A stretch of DNA of 64,000 nucleotides from Caulifigura coniformis (lineage in GTDB: Bacteria; Planctomycetota; Planctomycetia; Planctomycetales; Planctomycetaceae): assembly GCF_007745175.1 (NCBI RefSeq), contig NZ_CP036271.1, positions 310,001-374,000 on the forward strand. The letters are read 5' to 3'. A program made the translations under genes and the position numbers. The first letter of the stretch is position 1; each line of letters starts with the position of its first letter. The notes under the pieces were generated by a model. That model searched no databases, was not told where the DNA came from, and saw only the letters and a list, made by a program, of their open reading frames with translations. Below, piece after piece: positions 9,090-18,686 of this stretch.

Positions 9090-9485
9090 ATGACTGAAGT
9101 GCGACCCATTCCTGATGAAAGTCGACCGCTCGGCCGAACGACTCTTCTCAATGCGTTCCGCGTGGCGTTCTCCGGCTTCGCTTACGCGCTGAGAACGCAG
9201 CGGAACCTGCAGATCCACGTGGCGATTGCGGGGATCGTCGTGACGGCCGGGTTGTTCTTCGGCTTGAACCGGCTCGAGTGGTGTCTGATCATCGTGTGCA
9301 TCGGCCTGACGGGGACGGCCGAACTGCTGAACACGTCGGTCGAGGTGCTCGTCGACCTGCTGTCGCCCGAGTACCACGAACGGGCCCGCGTCGCGAAAGA
9401 CGTCGCCGCCGCCGCGGTGCTCTGTTCGGCCCTCGCGTCGGCGGTGGTTGGAGTGCTGGTTTTCGGCCCGCGGCTGGCGGGGTGA
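9090..9485 (+). CDS. dgkA: Diacylglycerol / undecaprenol kinase
   Basis: 131 residues. This small integral membrane enzyme phosphorylates diacylglycerol or, more often outside proteobacteria, undecaprenol for lipid-carrier recycling in wall and surface polysaccharide synthesis. The family marks are clear: AFRVAFSGFAYALRTQRNLQIH at the amphipathic start, three membrane helices, the catalytic TAELLNTSVE with its Glu, and AKDVAAAAVL near the C-terminus. The start at 9090 matches the usual length. There is no ribosome binding site. It is transcribed away from the serine hydrolase and towards dnaG. Confidence 0.9.
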   Translation: MTEVRPIPDESRPLGRTTLLNAFRVAFSGFAYALRTQRNLQIHVAIAGIVVTAGLFFGLNRLEWCLIIVCIGLTGTAELLNTSVEVLVDLLSPEYHERARVAKDVAAAAVLCSALASAVVGVLVFGPRLAG

Positions 9486-9830
9486 GCGACGCCCCTCAGG
9501 GGCGGCCAGGGAATGTCAAACCCTGCGGGCGGCGCAAAGTGCGGGCTTGCGGGAAGTGGTTTTTTCTCTGTGGATTCCCCGCGCGAGGGGCCTCGAAGGT
9601 GCTCTAAGTCGCGAGGGCCGATTTGCTTCCGCCCGGACTGCCGGTAGAATTCCTGTGTAACGAGGGACGCGTCTGGCGGGGTCTCGACTCTGCTGTTCTG
9701 CTTCCTCCCTGGTTACCGGCGTCTGTGTGGGACAGACGCATGAAACCGCCCTTGGCGAGCCTGTGCGCGCACTCCCCTCCCCGTGGAGGATGAAGTCGCC
9801 GGCAGATGCAGCCATGCCGCGAGGTGACCA
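9486..9830. other. Upstream region of dnaG
   Basis: A 345-base gene-free region. It opens with a short palindrome GCCCC-TCA-GGGGC (9491-9503) of the same type as those at 23371-23451, then the dnaG promoter candidate, and ends with GAGGTG (9821-9826) before the TTG start. No small gene is convincing here. Confidence 0.5.
9623..9650 (+). promoter_or_regulatory. Candidate dnaG promoter
   Basis: TTGCTT (9623-9628), 16 bases, TAGAAT (9645-9650). The -10 matches five of six consensus bases. It would give a leader of roughly 170 bases. Confidence 0.35.
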
Positions 9831-11807
9831 TTGGCCACTGACCTGTCGAACGATCTTCGCGAGCAGGTCCGGGCCCAGACCGATATTGTCGGCCTGATCT
9901 CCGAGGCGATGTCTCTTCAGCCCCGGATGGGTGGCCGCGAATACGCCGGCCTCTGTCCCTTCCACGAGGACCATGATCCGTCGCTGCGGGTTTATCCCGA
10001 CCGGCAGACGTACAAGTGCTGGGTGTGTAACGAAGGGGGCGACGTCTTCTCCTGGATCCAGAAGCGCGAGGCGGTCGGCTTCCGCGAGGCGCTCGAGATC
10101 CTGGCCCGGCGGGCCAGCATCGAAATTCCGAAACACAGCGGGCGGAGTGACGGATCGTCCGAAAACAAGGCCGCCCTGTTTGAAGTTCTGGTCTGGGCCG
10201 AGGGAATCTTTCACCAGGAGTTTGTTTCCGGTCCGTCCGGGTCCAAAGCGCGCGATTACATCCGTTCGCGCGGCTTCACGGCCGAGACCGTCCGCAGGTT
10301 TCGTGTCGGTTATCACCCGAATGACTGGGAGTGGCTGCAGCGCCAGGCACGCGGCAAATTCTCGAACGATCAGCTGGAAGCGGTGAAGTTGATCGGCAAA
10401 CGCGACGGTGATCGCGGCTATTACGACAATTTCGTCGACCGGGTCGTGTTTCCGATTCGCAACGAACGGGCCCAGGTTGTTGGATTTGGAGGACGTGTCC
10501 TCCCAGGCGCTGACGACAGTCACGGCAAGTACTGGAACAGCCCCGAAAGCCCGGTGTTTTTCAAGAGCCGCCTCGTTTACGGGTTAGATTTTGCCCGCGA
10601 GGGTCTGAAGCAATCAGGCACGGCCGTCGTCACCGAAGGCTATACCGACTGCATCATGTGTCATCAGCATGGACTGAACAACGTCGTGGGAACGCTGGGA
10701 ACGGCCCTGACCGACCAGCATGTCACGACGCTGAAGCGATTCGTGAAAAAAGTCGTGCTGGTGTACGACGGAGACAACGCCGGACAGAGGGCGGCGGAAA
10801 AAGCCGTGGAGCGCTTCGTGGCGCAGGACGTCGACCTGCGGATCATGACCCTTCCTGAAAACAAAGACCCGGATGAGTACCTTTCCGCATACGGAGCTGA
10901 CGCCTGGCGCGAGCTTGCCGACGCCGCTCCCGAAGCCTGGGAGTACAAGTTTCAAACCCTGCGTAAACGTTACACGCTCGACACTGTGAGCAGTCGGCAG
11001 CAAGTGCTGGACGAGATGCTAACCGTACTGAGTGTCGCGCCGAAAAACGCCGCAAACATCCGAGAAGGGATGTACCTTTCCAATCTCGCTCAGAGGCTGG
11101 GAGCTTCGGAACAGCAGGTCCGCGACCGTTATCGCGATCTTCGCGGTCGTACGGTCAGGCGGACGGCGGTCATGGACGAACCGCCGATGGCTGACGAAGA
11201 GCTGACTCGCCTCCTTTCCGGGAAACTCACCCGGGACGATCGGATGGAATGCGAGTTGCTTCAAATCCTGTTTACCGCGCCCGAACTGGGCCCGACGATT
11301 CAGGAACATGTCGCGCCTGACACGATCCGGCATCCGCACCTGCGGAAACTCCTGTCGGTCTGTTACGCGCAACTCGATGTGAGCACCACCCCCTCACGCG
11401 ATGGCCTGTTTGCGGCCATCGAAGACGGGGGTCTGAAGCGCCTCGCCGTATGGCTGGACGCAGAGTCGCAGGCGAAACGCCTGGGACAAAAACTGACGGA
11501 TAAGGATGGTCTCGGCGGACTGCCGGCCGCGGGTTCCCCCGCGGGCGCCGGCCACGAGACAACGCGAGGTGCTTCGACGGCCCAGGCCGGCGACGCGCCT
11601 CGACTGGACGACGGCTGTCCTCTTCTCCTTCGGCGGTCGATTGAAAACCTCCAATGGCGCCGGGAAGAGCAGTCGCATCAGCGGATCGCAGTCCAGCTTT
11701 CCGCAGACGGCGACGGAACGCGCCGACTTGACGAATCAGCCGCCGAGCTGCTTCGGAAAGCCGCTGAGTTTCACCAGAGACGAGCAAACAAAAAAGCCCC
11801 GGTTTGA
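9831..11807 (+). CDS. dnaG: DNA primase
   Basis: 658 residues. Makes RNA primers at the replication fork with the replicative helicase. The zinc-binding domain shows CPFH...CWVC (about residues 43-69). The TOPRIM core shows TEGYTDCIMCHQHG, GTLGTALT and the acidic VYDGDNAGQRAA. No ATG is available near the start; TTG at 9831 follows GAGGTG after 4 bases and gives the usual family N-terminus. The C-terminal region contains a Gly/Ala/Pro-rich stretch (about 560-595) just before the conserved-looking LLRRSIENLQWRREEQSHQR helix, so the helicase-binding part may carry a linker insertion. It lies 158 bases upstream of rpoD, as in the macromolecular-synthesis operon, but rpsU is not present. Confidence 0.92.
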   Translation: MATDLSNDLREQVRAQTDIVGLISEAMSLQPRMGGREYAGLCPFHEDHDPSLRVYPDRQTYKCWVCNEGGDVFSWIQKREAVGFREALEILARRASIEIPKHSGRSDGSSENKAALFEVLVWAEGIFHQEFVSGPSGSKARDYIRSRGFTAETVRRFRVGYHPNDWEWLQRQARGKFSNDQLEAVKLIGKRDGDRGYYDNFVDRVVFPIRNERAQVVGFGGRVLPGADDSHGKYWNSPESPVFFKSRLVYGLDFAREGLKQSGTAVVTEGYTDCIMCHQHGLNNVVGTLGTALTDQHVTTLKRFVKKVVLVYDGDNAGQRAAEKAVERFVAQDVDLRIMTLPENKDPDEYLSAYGADAWRELADAAPEAWEYKFQTLRKRYTLDTVSSRQQVLDEMLTVLSVAPKNAANIREGMYLSNLAQRLGASEQQVRDRYRDLRGRTVRRTAVMDEPPMADEELTRLLSGKLTRDDRMECELLQILFTAPELGPTIQEHVAPDTIRHPHLRKLLSVCYAQLDVSTTPSRDGLFAAIEDGGLKRLAVWLDAESQAKRLGQKLTDKDGLGGLPAAGSPAGAGHETTRGASTAQAGDAPRLDDGCPLLLRRSIENLQWRREEQSHQRIAVQLSADGDGTRRLDESAAELLRKAAEFHQRRANKKAPV

Positions 11808-11965
11808 ACGGGAACGGAATCGAGTGCGAAGGCTCTGTGAGCCGTCGCACTCACAAGGAACGCAGAACGTCATTCGCCCTGGCCGGACTGGTTGCGGAGA
11901 TGACCCACTGCCTTTCGACAACCGATCAACCGGCGACAGCCTGAGATACCCTTGGAGGTTTATTC

Positions 11966-13633
<1,668 letters not shown>

Positions 13634-13663
13634 ACGCTGCCTGCCTGCCGATTGCAGATTCGA

Positions 13664-13690
13664 GCCCCGGGGCAACCCGGGGCTTTTCTT
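13664..13690 (+). terminator. Intrinsic terminator of dnaG-rpoD
   Basis: Stem GCCCCGGG, GNRA-type tetraloop GCAA, stem CCCGGGGC, then TTTTCTT. A classic Rho-independent terminator 30 bases past the rpoD stop. Confidence 0.85.
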
Positions 13691-13740
13691 GTTGAACGGG
13701 GCGGCTTGTCGAGAGGGAACTTTCCGGCCAGACGCACGTC

Positions 13741-14529
13741 CTACGTCGACTGTGGCAGTTCGCCGTCGGGCATGATCGGGTCCTGCTTCTTCACTTCCCG
13801 TGGGCCGCAGACAGTTTCGACGACGTCGCGAACACCGATGAGCGAGGGGGCGATGAGGAGTTCACCGGCGAGGAATCCGGCCGGGCTGCCGTAGAAGTGG
13901 GCGTGGGCCTGCACCATGCGGAAGATCCGTTCCTTGGTGACGGGGAACTGGGTCTTGTAGGCCCGCAGGGCCTCCATCTTGATCTCGAGCGTGTCGGAGA
14001 TGTCCGACACGAAGGCGCCGTCTTCGAGCTTGGCCGGCGTATTGAGGCTGAGGGCGTACCACAGCTGGCGTTCGACCGTATGGACGGGATGTCCGTCGAA
14101 CTCGGAATCCCATTTCGACAGCCGCGCATAGAACACGGCGGCGTCGGTGATCTGCGACGCCTGCCAGTGATCGGGGGAGGCCATCGGAGTCTTCCCGAAG
14201 ATGCCGATCACGAGCCTCGGCCGATAGCGGCGCAGGACGCTGGCCAGCTTGATGCGGGCTTCGTAGGTGTCGAACAGCTTTCGATTGGGAAGGTCGAGCA
14301 CCATCCGGAACTGGACGCCGAGGATCTCGGCGGCGGCCTGCGCTTCGGCGAGACGGACTTCCGGAGACGGGCAGCGGGGGGTCGGTTCGCCGTCGGTAAG
14401 GTCGACGATTCCGACGCGATAGCCCTGCCGGCACATCTTCGCGATTGTGCCGCCGAGGCCGACCTCGACATCGTCGGGATGAGCGCCGACGGCAATGACG
14501 TCCAGGGGCTCGGTCGAATCGGCGGACAT
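13741..14529 (-). CDS. PIG-L family N-deacetylase (BshB-like)
   Basis: 262 residues. The family removes N-acetyl groups from GlcNAc-type sugars with a zinc ion, as in bacillithiol, mycothiol or glycolipid synthesis. The zinc motif AHPDD is at 16-20, followed by the DLTDGEPT segment, [13 protein letters not shown], and the HxxH-like region around SPDHWQASQ. Length and the [15 protein letters not shown]-type helix after strand two fit the bacillithiol deacetylase branch best. The next gene upstream is a sugar isomerase-like protein on the same strand, 91 bases away. Whether this organism makes bacillithiol cannot be judged here. Confidence 0.8.
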   Translation of the reverse strand: MSADSTEPLDVIAVGAHPDDVEVGLGGTIAKMCRQGYRVGIVDLTDGEPTPRCPSPEVRLAEAQAAAEILGVQFRMVLDLPNRKLFDTYEARIKLASVLRRYRPRLVIGIFGKTPMASPDHWQASQITDAAVFYARLSKWDSEFDGHPVHTVERQLWYALSLNTPAKLEDGAFVSDISDTLEIKMEALRAYKTQFPVTKERIFRMVQAHAHFYGSPAGFLAGELLIAPSLIGVRDVVETVCGPREVKKQDPIMPDGELPQST

Positions 14530-14620
14530 GGCGCTGGGGGCTGGAGTTCAGACTGGACGGCGAATGTCAGCGCCGCGACAGGCGCCGTCCATCTCACCTT
14601 GCAAACAGGGGACGCCCGCC

Positions 14621-15538
14621 TCAGCCGATGAGGCCGCGGAGCGTCTTAAGGAGGCCGGGGATCGTTTCCCAGGGGTCTTCGGGCTCTTCGTATTCGAGCG
14701 CGAGGTAACCGCGGTACTTCGCGGCCTTGAGGATCTCGACAATGCGTCCGAAGTCGGCCGGCTGTTTCTTCTCTTTTTCGCCGTGGCTGACGGAGACCTT
14801 GACCTGGGCGTTGATCGCGTAGGGGGCGATCTGTTCGAGGTCGCTGTAGGGATCGGGTGTGCGGAAGTTTCCACTGTCGAAATTGATTCCGAACCAGGGG
14901 GAAGGCTTCACGGCCTTCACGATGCCCAGGAGCTGCGCCGGCGTCGCCGTGATGCCGCCATGGTTTTCGAGCGCGAGGGCCACGCCTTTTTCCGCCGCGT
15001 ATTCCAGCGACTGCTCGATGCCGGCGACGCACCGCTCCACGGCTTTCGCTTCGGTGTCACCCTTGGCGATCTTGCCCGCGAAGATGCGGATCACGGGCGC
15101 GCCGAGGGCGGCGGAGTGATCGATCCAGTCGCGGCAGAGCTTGAGCTGGGCGTCTCGCTCGGGGCCGTCCACGAGGCAGAAATCGTTGCCGATCGAAGTG
15201 CCGGAGATGTCGAGGCCGAGGCGGTGGGTCTGGGCCTTGAGGGCGTTGAGGGAGGCGGGCGTGACGTCTTTCGGGAAGTAGTAGCTGGTCAGCTCGGTCC
15301 CTTCGAGGTCGAGGGAGGCGCAGTAGTCGACGAACTGCTCCAGCGTCATCCTGGGAGGGGTTTTCGAGGGCGCCCGGTTGCTGGGGAGATACTTGTTGAA
15401 CGAGTAGGCCGCGAGCGACAGCTTCATGTAGGGCTTGCCGTTCCGGACAATCGGATCGGCCGCCTGCAGGAGAGAGCGGGCAGGGAGTGCGGCGGCCACG
15501 GCGGCCGAGGCCAGGAACTGGCGTCGTGAAACAGACAT
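14621..15538 (-). CDS. Tat-exported sugar phosphate isomerase/epimerase-like TIM-barrel protein
   Basis: 305 residues. The start at 15538 gives a Tat signal, SRRQFLASAAVAAALPA, then an AP endonuclease 2/xylose isomerase-like TIM barrel. Family marks are LSLAAYSFNKYLP, LDLEGTELTSYYFP, the metal-ligand region LALENHGG, GINFDSGNF, and the C-terminal Glu in YLALEYEEPEDP. Such exported isomerase-like proteins are abundant in planctomycetes; reactions are mostly unknown, though ketose 3-epimerases belong to the fold. The open frame extends upstream, but the Tat motif fixes the start. Confidence 0.8.
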   Translation of the reverse strand: MSVSRRQFLASAAVAAALPARSLLQAADPIVRNGKPYMKLSLAAYSFNKYLPSNRAPSKTPPRMTLEQFVDYCASLDLEGTELTSYYFPKDVTPASLNALKAQTHRLGLDISGTSIGNDFCLVDGPERDAQLKLCRDWIDHSAALGAPVIRIFAGKIAKGDTEAKAVERCVAGIEQSLEYAAEKGVALALENHGGITATPAQLLGIVKAVKPSPWFGINFDSGNFRTPDPYSDLEQIAPYAINAQVKVSVSHGEKEKKQPADFGRIVEILKAAKYRGYLALEYEEPEDPWETIPGLLKTLRGLIG

Positions 15539-15656
15539 CGTCGAAATCCCGGAAGTGATTTGAGGTTCAGCCCTCAGGCTCCCGATTCCACCCTGCGACC
15601 GCAAGCGAAGCAGGAGCGGAACGGAGGAAGCCGGCGGAGTGCGTCGCGTGAGGGTG

Positions 15657-16757
15657 TCATTCCGGCCGACGCTGCGGCTCGCCGGGCCCTGGACGTTCCC
15701 CCCGTCCGGGAGCTTCGCTGCGGCCAGGTCCGCGATCCTCCCGGCCGCCATCTCCGCGGCCCATTGGCCCGTCGCCACGGCCGCGGCCTTCACCGGGGCG
15801 ACCGCCGATCTGGAAGAACTCCCACGCCGGAATGAACGCTTCGCGCATGTCCCGGCGGAGCTGCGAGCGTGCATCTTCGCCGGTCGAGGAATAGAGCTCG
15901 TCCTTGTCTTCCTTGCTCAGGCCGTCGATTCGCTTGCGGAGAACGTCCTCACCGTAGTTCTGCTGCAGCCCTTCGCGGTAGAGCTCCTTCGCCAGCGACA
16001 TGACGAGCACCGACCGGGCCTGGTAGCCCCGATTGAAGCCGAACCAGCGCTCGCCGATCATGCGCCGGAACATCTCTTTGGCGGCGGGATCAGAGATGGC
16101 TTCCACGATGCGGTTTTCATCCGCAGGAGTGGAGACGAGCGTGGACCACGACTGCTGGTGCTGCTGAAGGGCCGTGACCAGCTTCAAATAGCGCTCCGGA
16201 CTGCGGGTGTCGATCTTCCTGATCTCCGGCAGTTCCTTGTCGATGGAGTACGACTGGGACGCCAGCCCCTCGAGCGACTCCATGATCTGGTAGAAGCTTT
16301 CACGGGGGAGGATCGATTCGGGGCGAGGCCAGTCGCGGCCCCAGCGCCGGCCGACGAGTCGTCCCGACCGGTCGCTGTCGATGACTTCCTGAATCTGGCT
16401 GACGCGCTCGATGCGAATCTTGACGTCAGAGGTCCGGAACAGGGCCGCCTGGTCCTGCGGGGAGACCGTCGGCCACCAGCGGGAGAAGACGGCGAGGGCT
16501 TCGGCGACAGCCGGATTGGCGGCGATCCTCGAATGGATGTCGCGGTACGTCGTCTGCTCGGCAGGGGTGAGCTTCTCGAACCGTTTGAAGTTCTCTTCGA
16601 GTTGATGCCGCTCGGCGGGGCTGAGGCGTTCGATCTGCTGTGCAGCGGCGGTGCGGTGGGCGGTTGTCTGGGCGTCGCCGTGCACGAGAAGGGGCGCGGC
16701 CGCGATAGCCGCGATGGTCGAACCGAGCAGCCACCAGACGTCTCTATGGAGTCGCAC
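15657..16757 (-). CDS. Exported protein of the sigma/anti-sigma operon, unknown function
   Basis: 366 residues. One N-terminal hydrophobic segment (WWLLGSTIAAIAAAPLLV) acts as an anchor or signal. Next comes a helical, charged region with a repeated LSPAERHQLEENFKRFEKLTPAEQ pattern, reminiscent of DUF3106-like proteins whose helices repeat (L)(S/T)PxE(R/Q). The C-terminus (about 320-366) is Gly/Arg/Pro-rich and disordered. Its start overlaps the anti-sigma gene by 14 bases, so the two are translationally coupled. It may sense or transmit the envelope signal for the sigma factor; that is inference from position only. Confidence 0.7.
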   Translation of the reverse strand: MRLHRDVWWLLGSTIAAIAAAPLLVHGDAQTTAHRTAAAQQIERLSPAERHQLEENFKRFEKLTPAEQTTYRDIHSRIAANPAVAEALAVFSRWWPTVSPQDQAALFRTSDVKIRIERVSQIQEVIDSDRSGRLVGRRWGRDWPRPESILPRESFYQIMESLEGLASQSYSIDKELPEIRKIDTRSPERYLKLVTALQQHQQSWSTLVSTPADENRIVEAISDPAAKEMFRRMIGERWFGFNRGYQARSVLVMSLAKELYREGLQQNYGEDVLRKRIDGLSKEDKDELYSSTGEDARSQLRRDMREAFIPAWEFFQIGGRPGEGRGRGDGPMGRGDGGREDRGPGRSEAPGRGERPGPGEPQRRPE

Positions 16758-17256
16758 GGCCGCCTCCCATCCGCTTGAGGAGCCCCGAGTCGTGGCTCAG
16801 GGCATCCAGGAACTCGAAGCTGCCGGCCTTTTCATAGTCGTCGAGCTTCTGGATGACTTCGAAGTTGTCGAGGAGGACATCCTGCTGTCGGGGGATCTGG
16901 TAGCGGGCGACGGCGAAGCCGACGCAGGAGGCGACGAACAGGAGGAGGGCCCAGCTGGCCCAGCGGAGGATGCGCTGTCCGTGGCGATACCAGACCGTCT
17001 GGCGGGGATCGAGGCGGACCTCGCCGAGCTTGGCCGTCTGCACGGTTTTCTCGGTGAACTCGCCGGAGGCCTTCGGGCGCGGGAGGAGGTCGAGCAGCTC
17101 GTAGGTCTTCGCGAGGACTTCGACGTCGTTCCGCGCGACGGTGCTGTGGGCGAGCACGGTCTCGATCTGGCGCGTTCCGTCATCGTCCAGCTCGCCGTCG
17201 AGATAGGCGGTGAGGTTGTCGCGTTGCTCAGTGGTGAGGCGAGTCAGTTTTTCCAT
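16744..17256 (-). CDS. Membrane anti-sigma factor (non-zinc type)
   Basis: 170 residues. An N-terminal cytoplasmic helical domain (LTAYLDGELDDDGTRQIETVL) has the shape of anti-sigma domains, then a membrane helix at about 97-117 (LRWASWALLLFVASCVGFAV) and a 50-residue outer tail. The HxxxCxxC zinc signature of ZAS anti-sigma factors is absent. It starts 3 bases after the sigma stop and overlaps the next gene, so the trio forms one operon. It likely holds the sigma factor at the membrane until a signal arrives. Confidence 0.75.
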   Translation of the reverse strand: MEKLTRLTTEQRDNLTAYLDGELDDDGTRQIETVLAHSTVARNDVEVLAKTYELLDLLPRPKASGEFTEKTVQTAKLGEVRLDPRQTVWYRHGQRILRWASWALLLFVASCVGFAVARYQIPRQQDVLLDNFEVIQKLDDYEKAGSFEFLDALSHDSGLLKRMGGGRATP

Positions 17257-17259
17257 GGC

Positions 17260-17877
17260 TCATCTCACAAAGGCTTCGAGCTGTTCTCGGAGGTTGTCGC
17301 GGGCCCGTGAGAGGAGCGACTTGACCGCCTGCGGAGTCATTTCCAGCGCCGCTCCGATATCGGCGTAGCTCATGCCTTCGAACTTATGGAGGAGGACGGC
17401 CATACGCTGCCGTTCGTTCAGGTTGGCCATGGCGGCCTGGACGCGATCCTGGAGTTCCTTCCTGGCGATGAGCCGGGTCGGCATCAGGGCCGATTTTTCG
17501 GGGACCGCCTCTTCCGGCATGGCCGTGGGGGCGGCTCCGGAGTCGGCCGGCTGCATCTGCACTTCTTTGCGACGGACCTTGGACCGTTTGGAGTTGCAGG
17601 CGACGTTGTGTGCGATCGCGAACAGCCAGGTGGAGAACTTGGCGTTCGGCTCGTAGCCGTTGCGGGCCTTGTAGATGCGAAGGAACACGTCCTGGGCGAG
17701 GTCTTCGGCGTTCTCGGCGTTCCCGACCATGTTGGTCAACAGGGCGACCAGGCGATCCTGGAACCGGGAGACGAGTTCTGAAAATGCGTCATCGTCGCCA
17801 TCTCGGGCGCGCATCATCAGTTGCACGTCCGGATCGCGGAGGTAGGGGGAGGAGATCGGGACCGCCGTGCTTGGCAC
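17260..17877 (-). CDS. ECF-type RNA polymerase sigma factor
   Basis: 205 residues. Region 2 is clear (GDDDAFSELVSRFQDRLVALLTNMVGN, DLAQDVFLRIYKAR, FSTWLFAIAHNVACN) and region 4 carries the helix-turn-helix (LNERQRMAVLLHKFEGMSYADIGAALEMTPQAVKSLLSRARDNLRE). The loop between them is long. GTG at 17877 is chosen because GGAG lies 5 bases upstream and because it gives the leader YLRDPDVQLMMRARDGD usual for this group; ATG codons at 17817 and 17814 would cut it off. It heads the operon with the anti-sigma and the exported protein. Confidence 0.88.
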   Translation of the reverse strand: MPSTAVPISSPYLRDPDVQLMMRARDGDDDAFSELVSRFQDRLVALLTNMVGNAENAEDLAQDVFLRIYKARNGYEPNAKFSTWLFAIAHNVACNSKRSKVRRKEVQMQPADSGAAPTAMPEEAVPEKSALMPTRLIARKELQDRVQAAMANLNERQRMAVLLHKFEGMSYADIGAALEMTPQAVKSLLSRARDNLREQLEAFVR

Positions 17878-18121
17878 GTGGGCTCCGCGGTTTTTCAGGC
17901 AGGACACGCGGACGCGGCAGGTGGCAACCGGCCCCGGCTCCGCAGAACGTAAACACCGCTGGCAGTACGAAAGTTTCGCTCTGTCATGATAAGGAGCCTC
18001 TTGCAAAAGGCAAAAGGGGACCCCTCGGCTCCCTTGGCTAAGGTCGTTGCCGGATCCGGTTGACCTTGTCGCTTCGCGGAACCGCGGCGTACGCTTCACC
18101 TGGTCATTCGAGGGCTTCAAC

Positions 18122-18523
18122 ATGCACCGACGGCTCAAAGTCGCGGCCATTTCTGCGCTGGGCGGATCGATCGTCGCAGGCGTTGCCATCGCGGCCGAAC
18201 CCCTCCTGCCGCCGTCGCCTGGACCACAGAAACCACTCCCCGGACCGAGCCACGCACTGTTTCTGGATCAAGGGCGAAATCCCTCCATGCTGATTCCGCC
18301 GGCCACGGGGAATCACGAAGTGCTCCATCCGTTGCTCATCGGGCCACCGCCTCCAGTGGCTTACGCAGGCCGGCCCGCCGCTGTCCCCTCGAACAATTTC
18401 AATCTCGGTTCTCAGCGTTCCGCAGGCGAAAGCGGGACGTTCGCGAATCGAAGGGCTTCTCATCGCCTGCACACGAACCAGGCGAATGGTCTCGTCGCGA
18501 CTGCCGGCGATCCGCTTCCGTAA
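18122..18523 (+). CDS. Small secreted proline-rich protein (tentative)
   Basis: 133 residues. The ATG at 18122 gives a plausible signal peptide (LKVAAISALGGSIVAGVAIAA) ahead of a Pro/Gly-rich stretch (PLLPPSPGPQKPLPGP) with no recognised motif. There is no ribosome binding site, and composition could also allow a chance frame. The gene is divergent from the ECF sigma operon. TTGTCG and TACGCT, 18 bases apart just upstream, could form a promoter. Confidence 0.45.
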   Translation: MHRRLKVAAISALGGSIVAGVAIAAEPLLPPSPGPQKPLPGPSHALFLDQGRNPSMLIPPATGNHEVLHPLLIGPPPPVAYAGRPAAVPSNNFNLGSQRSAGESGTFANRRASHRLHTNQANGLVATAGDPLP

Positions 18524-18606
18524 GCCGGCTGCCGCCGTCGCCGACGTTCCCGGCGGACGGGTCGCGGGCCGATCACATGCCAACCCATCTCCCGTCCGAA
18601 CCGGAC

Positions 18607-18635
18607 TTTCCCCAGTTTGGCGCTGGCGTTACATT
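18607..18635 (+). promoter_or_regulatory. Candidate promoter of the nuclease-like/ATPase pair
   Basis: TTTCCC (18607-18612), 17 bases, TACATT (18630-18635), about 50 bases ahead of the SbcD-like start. A modest match to consensus. Confidence 0.3.
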
Positions 18636-18686
18636 CAATCGGCAAAAACTGCGCCTTGGCGCAGCGACCCCGGAAAGGACTCCGAG

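Noticed and set aside
11480-11620. Frameshift pair in dnaG
   Set aside because: Other frames of this stretch show no better match, and the frame is open through to the conserved C-terminal helices; treated as an insert.
17940-18020. ECF-type autoregulatory promoter of the sigma operon
   Set aside because: A GAAACTTT-like box is visible on the minus strand, but no matching -10 can be judged without known promoters of this sigma factor.
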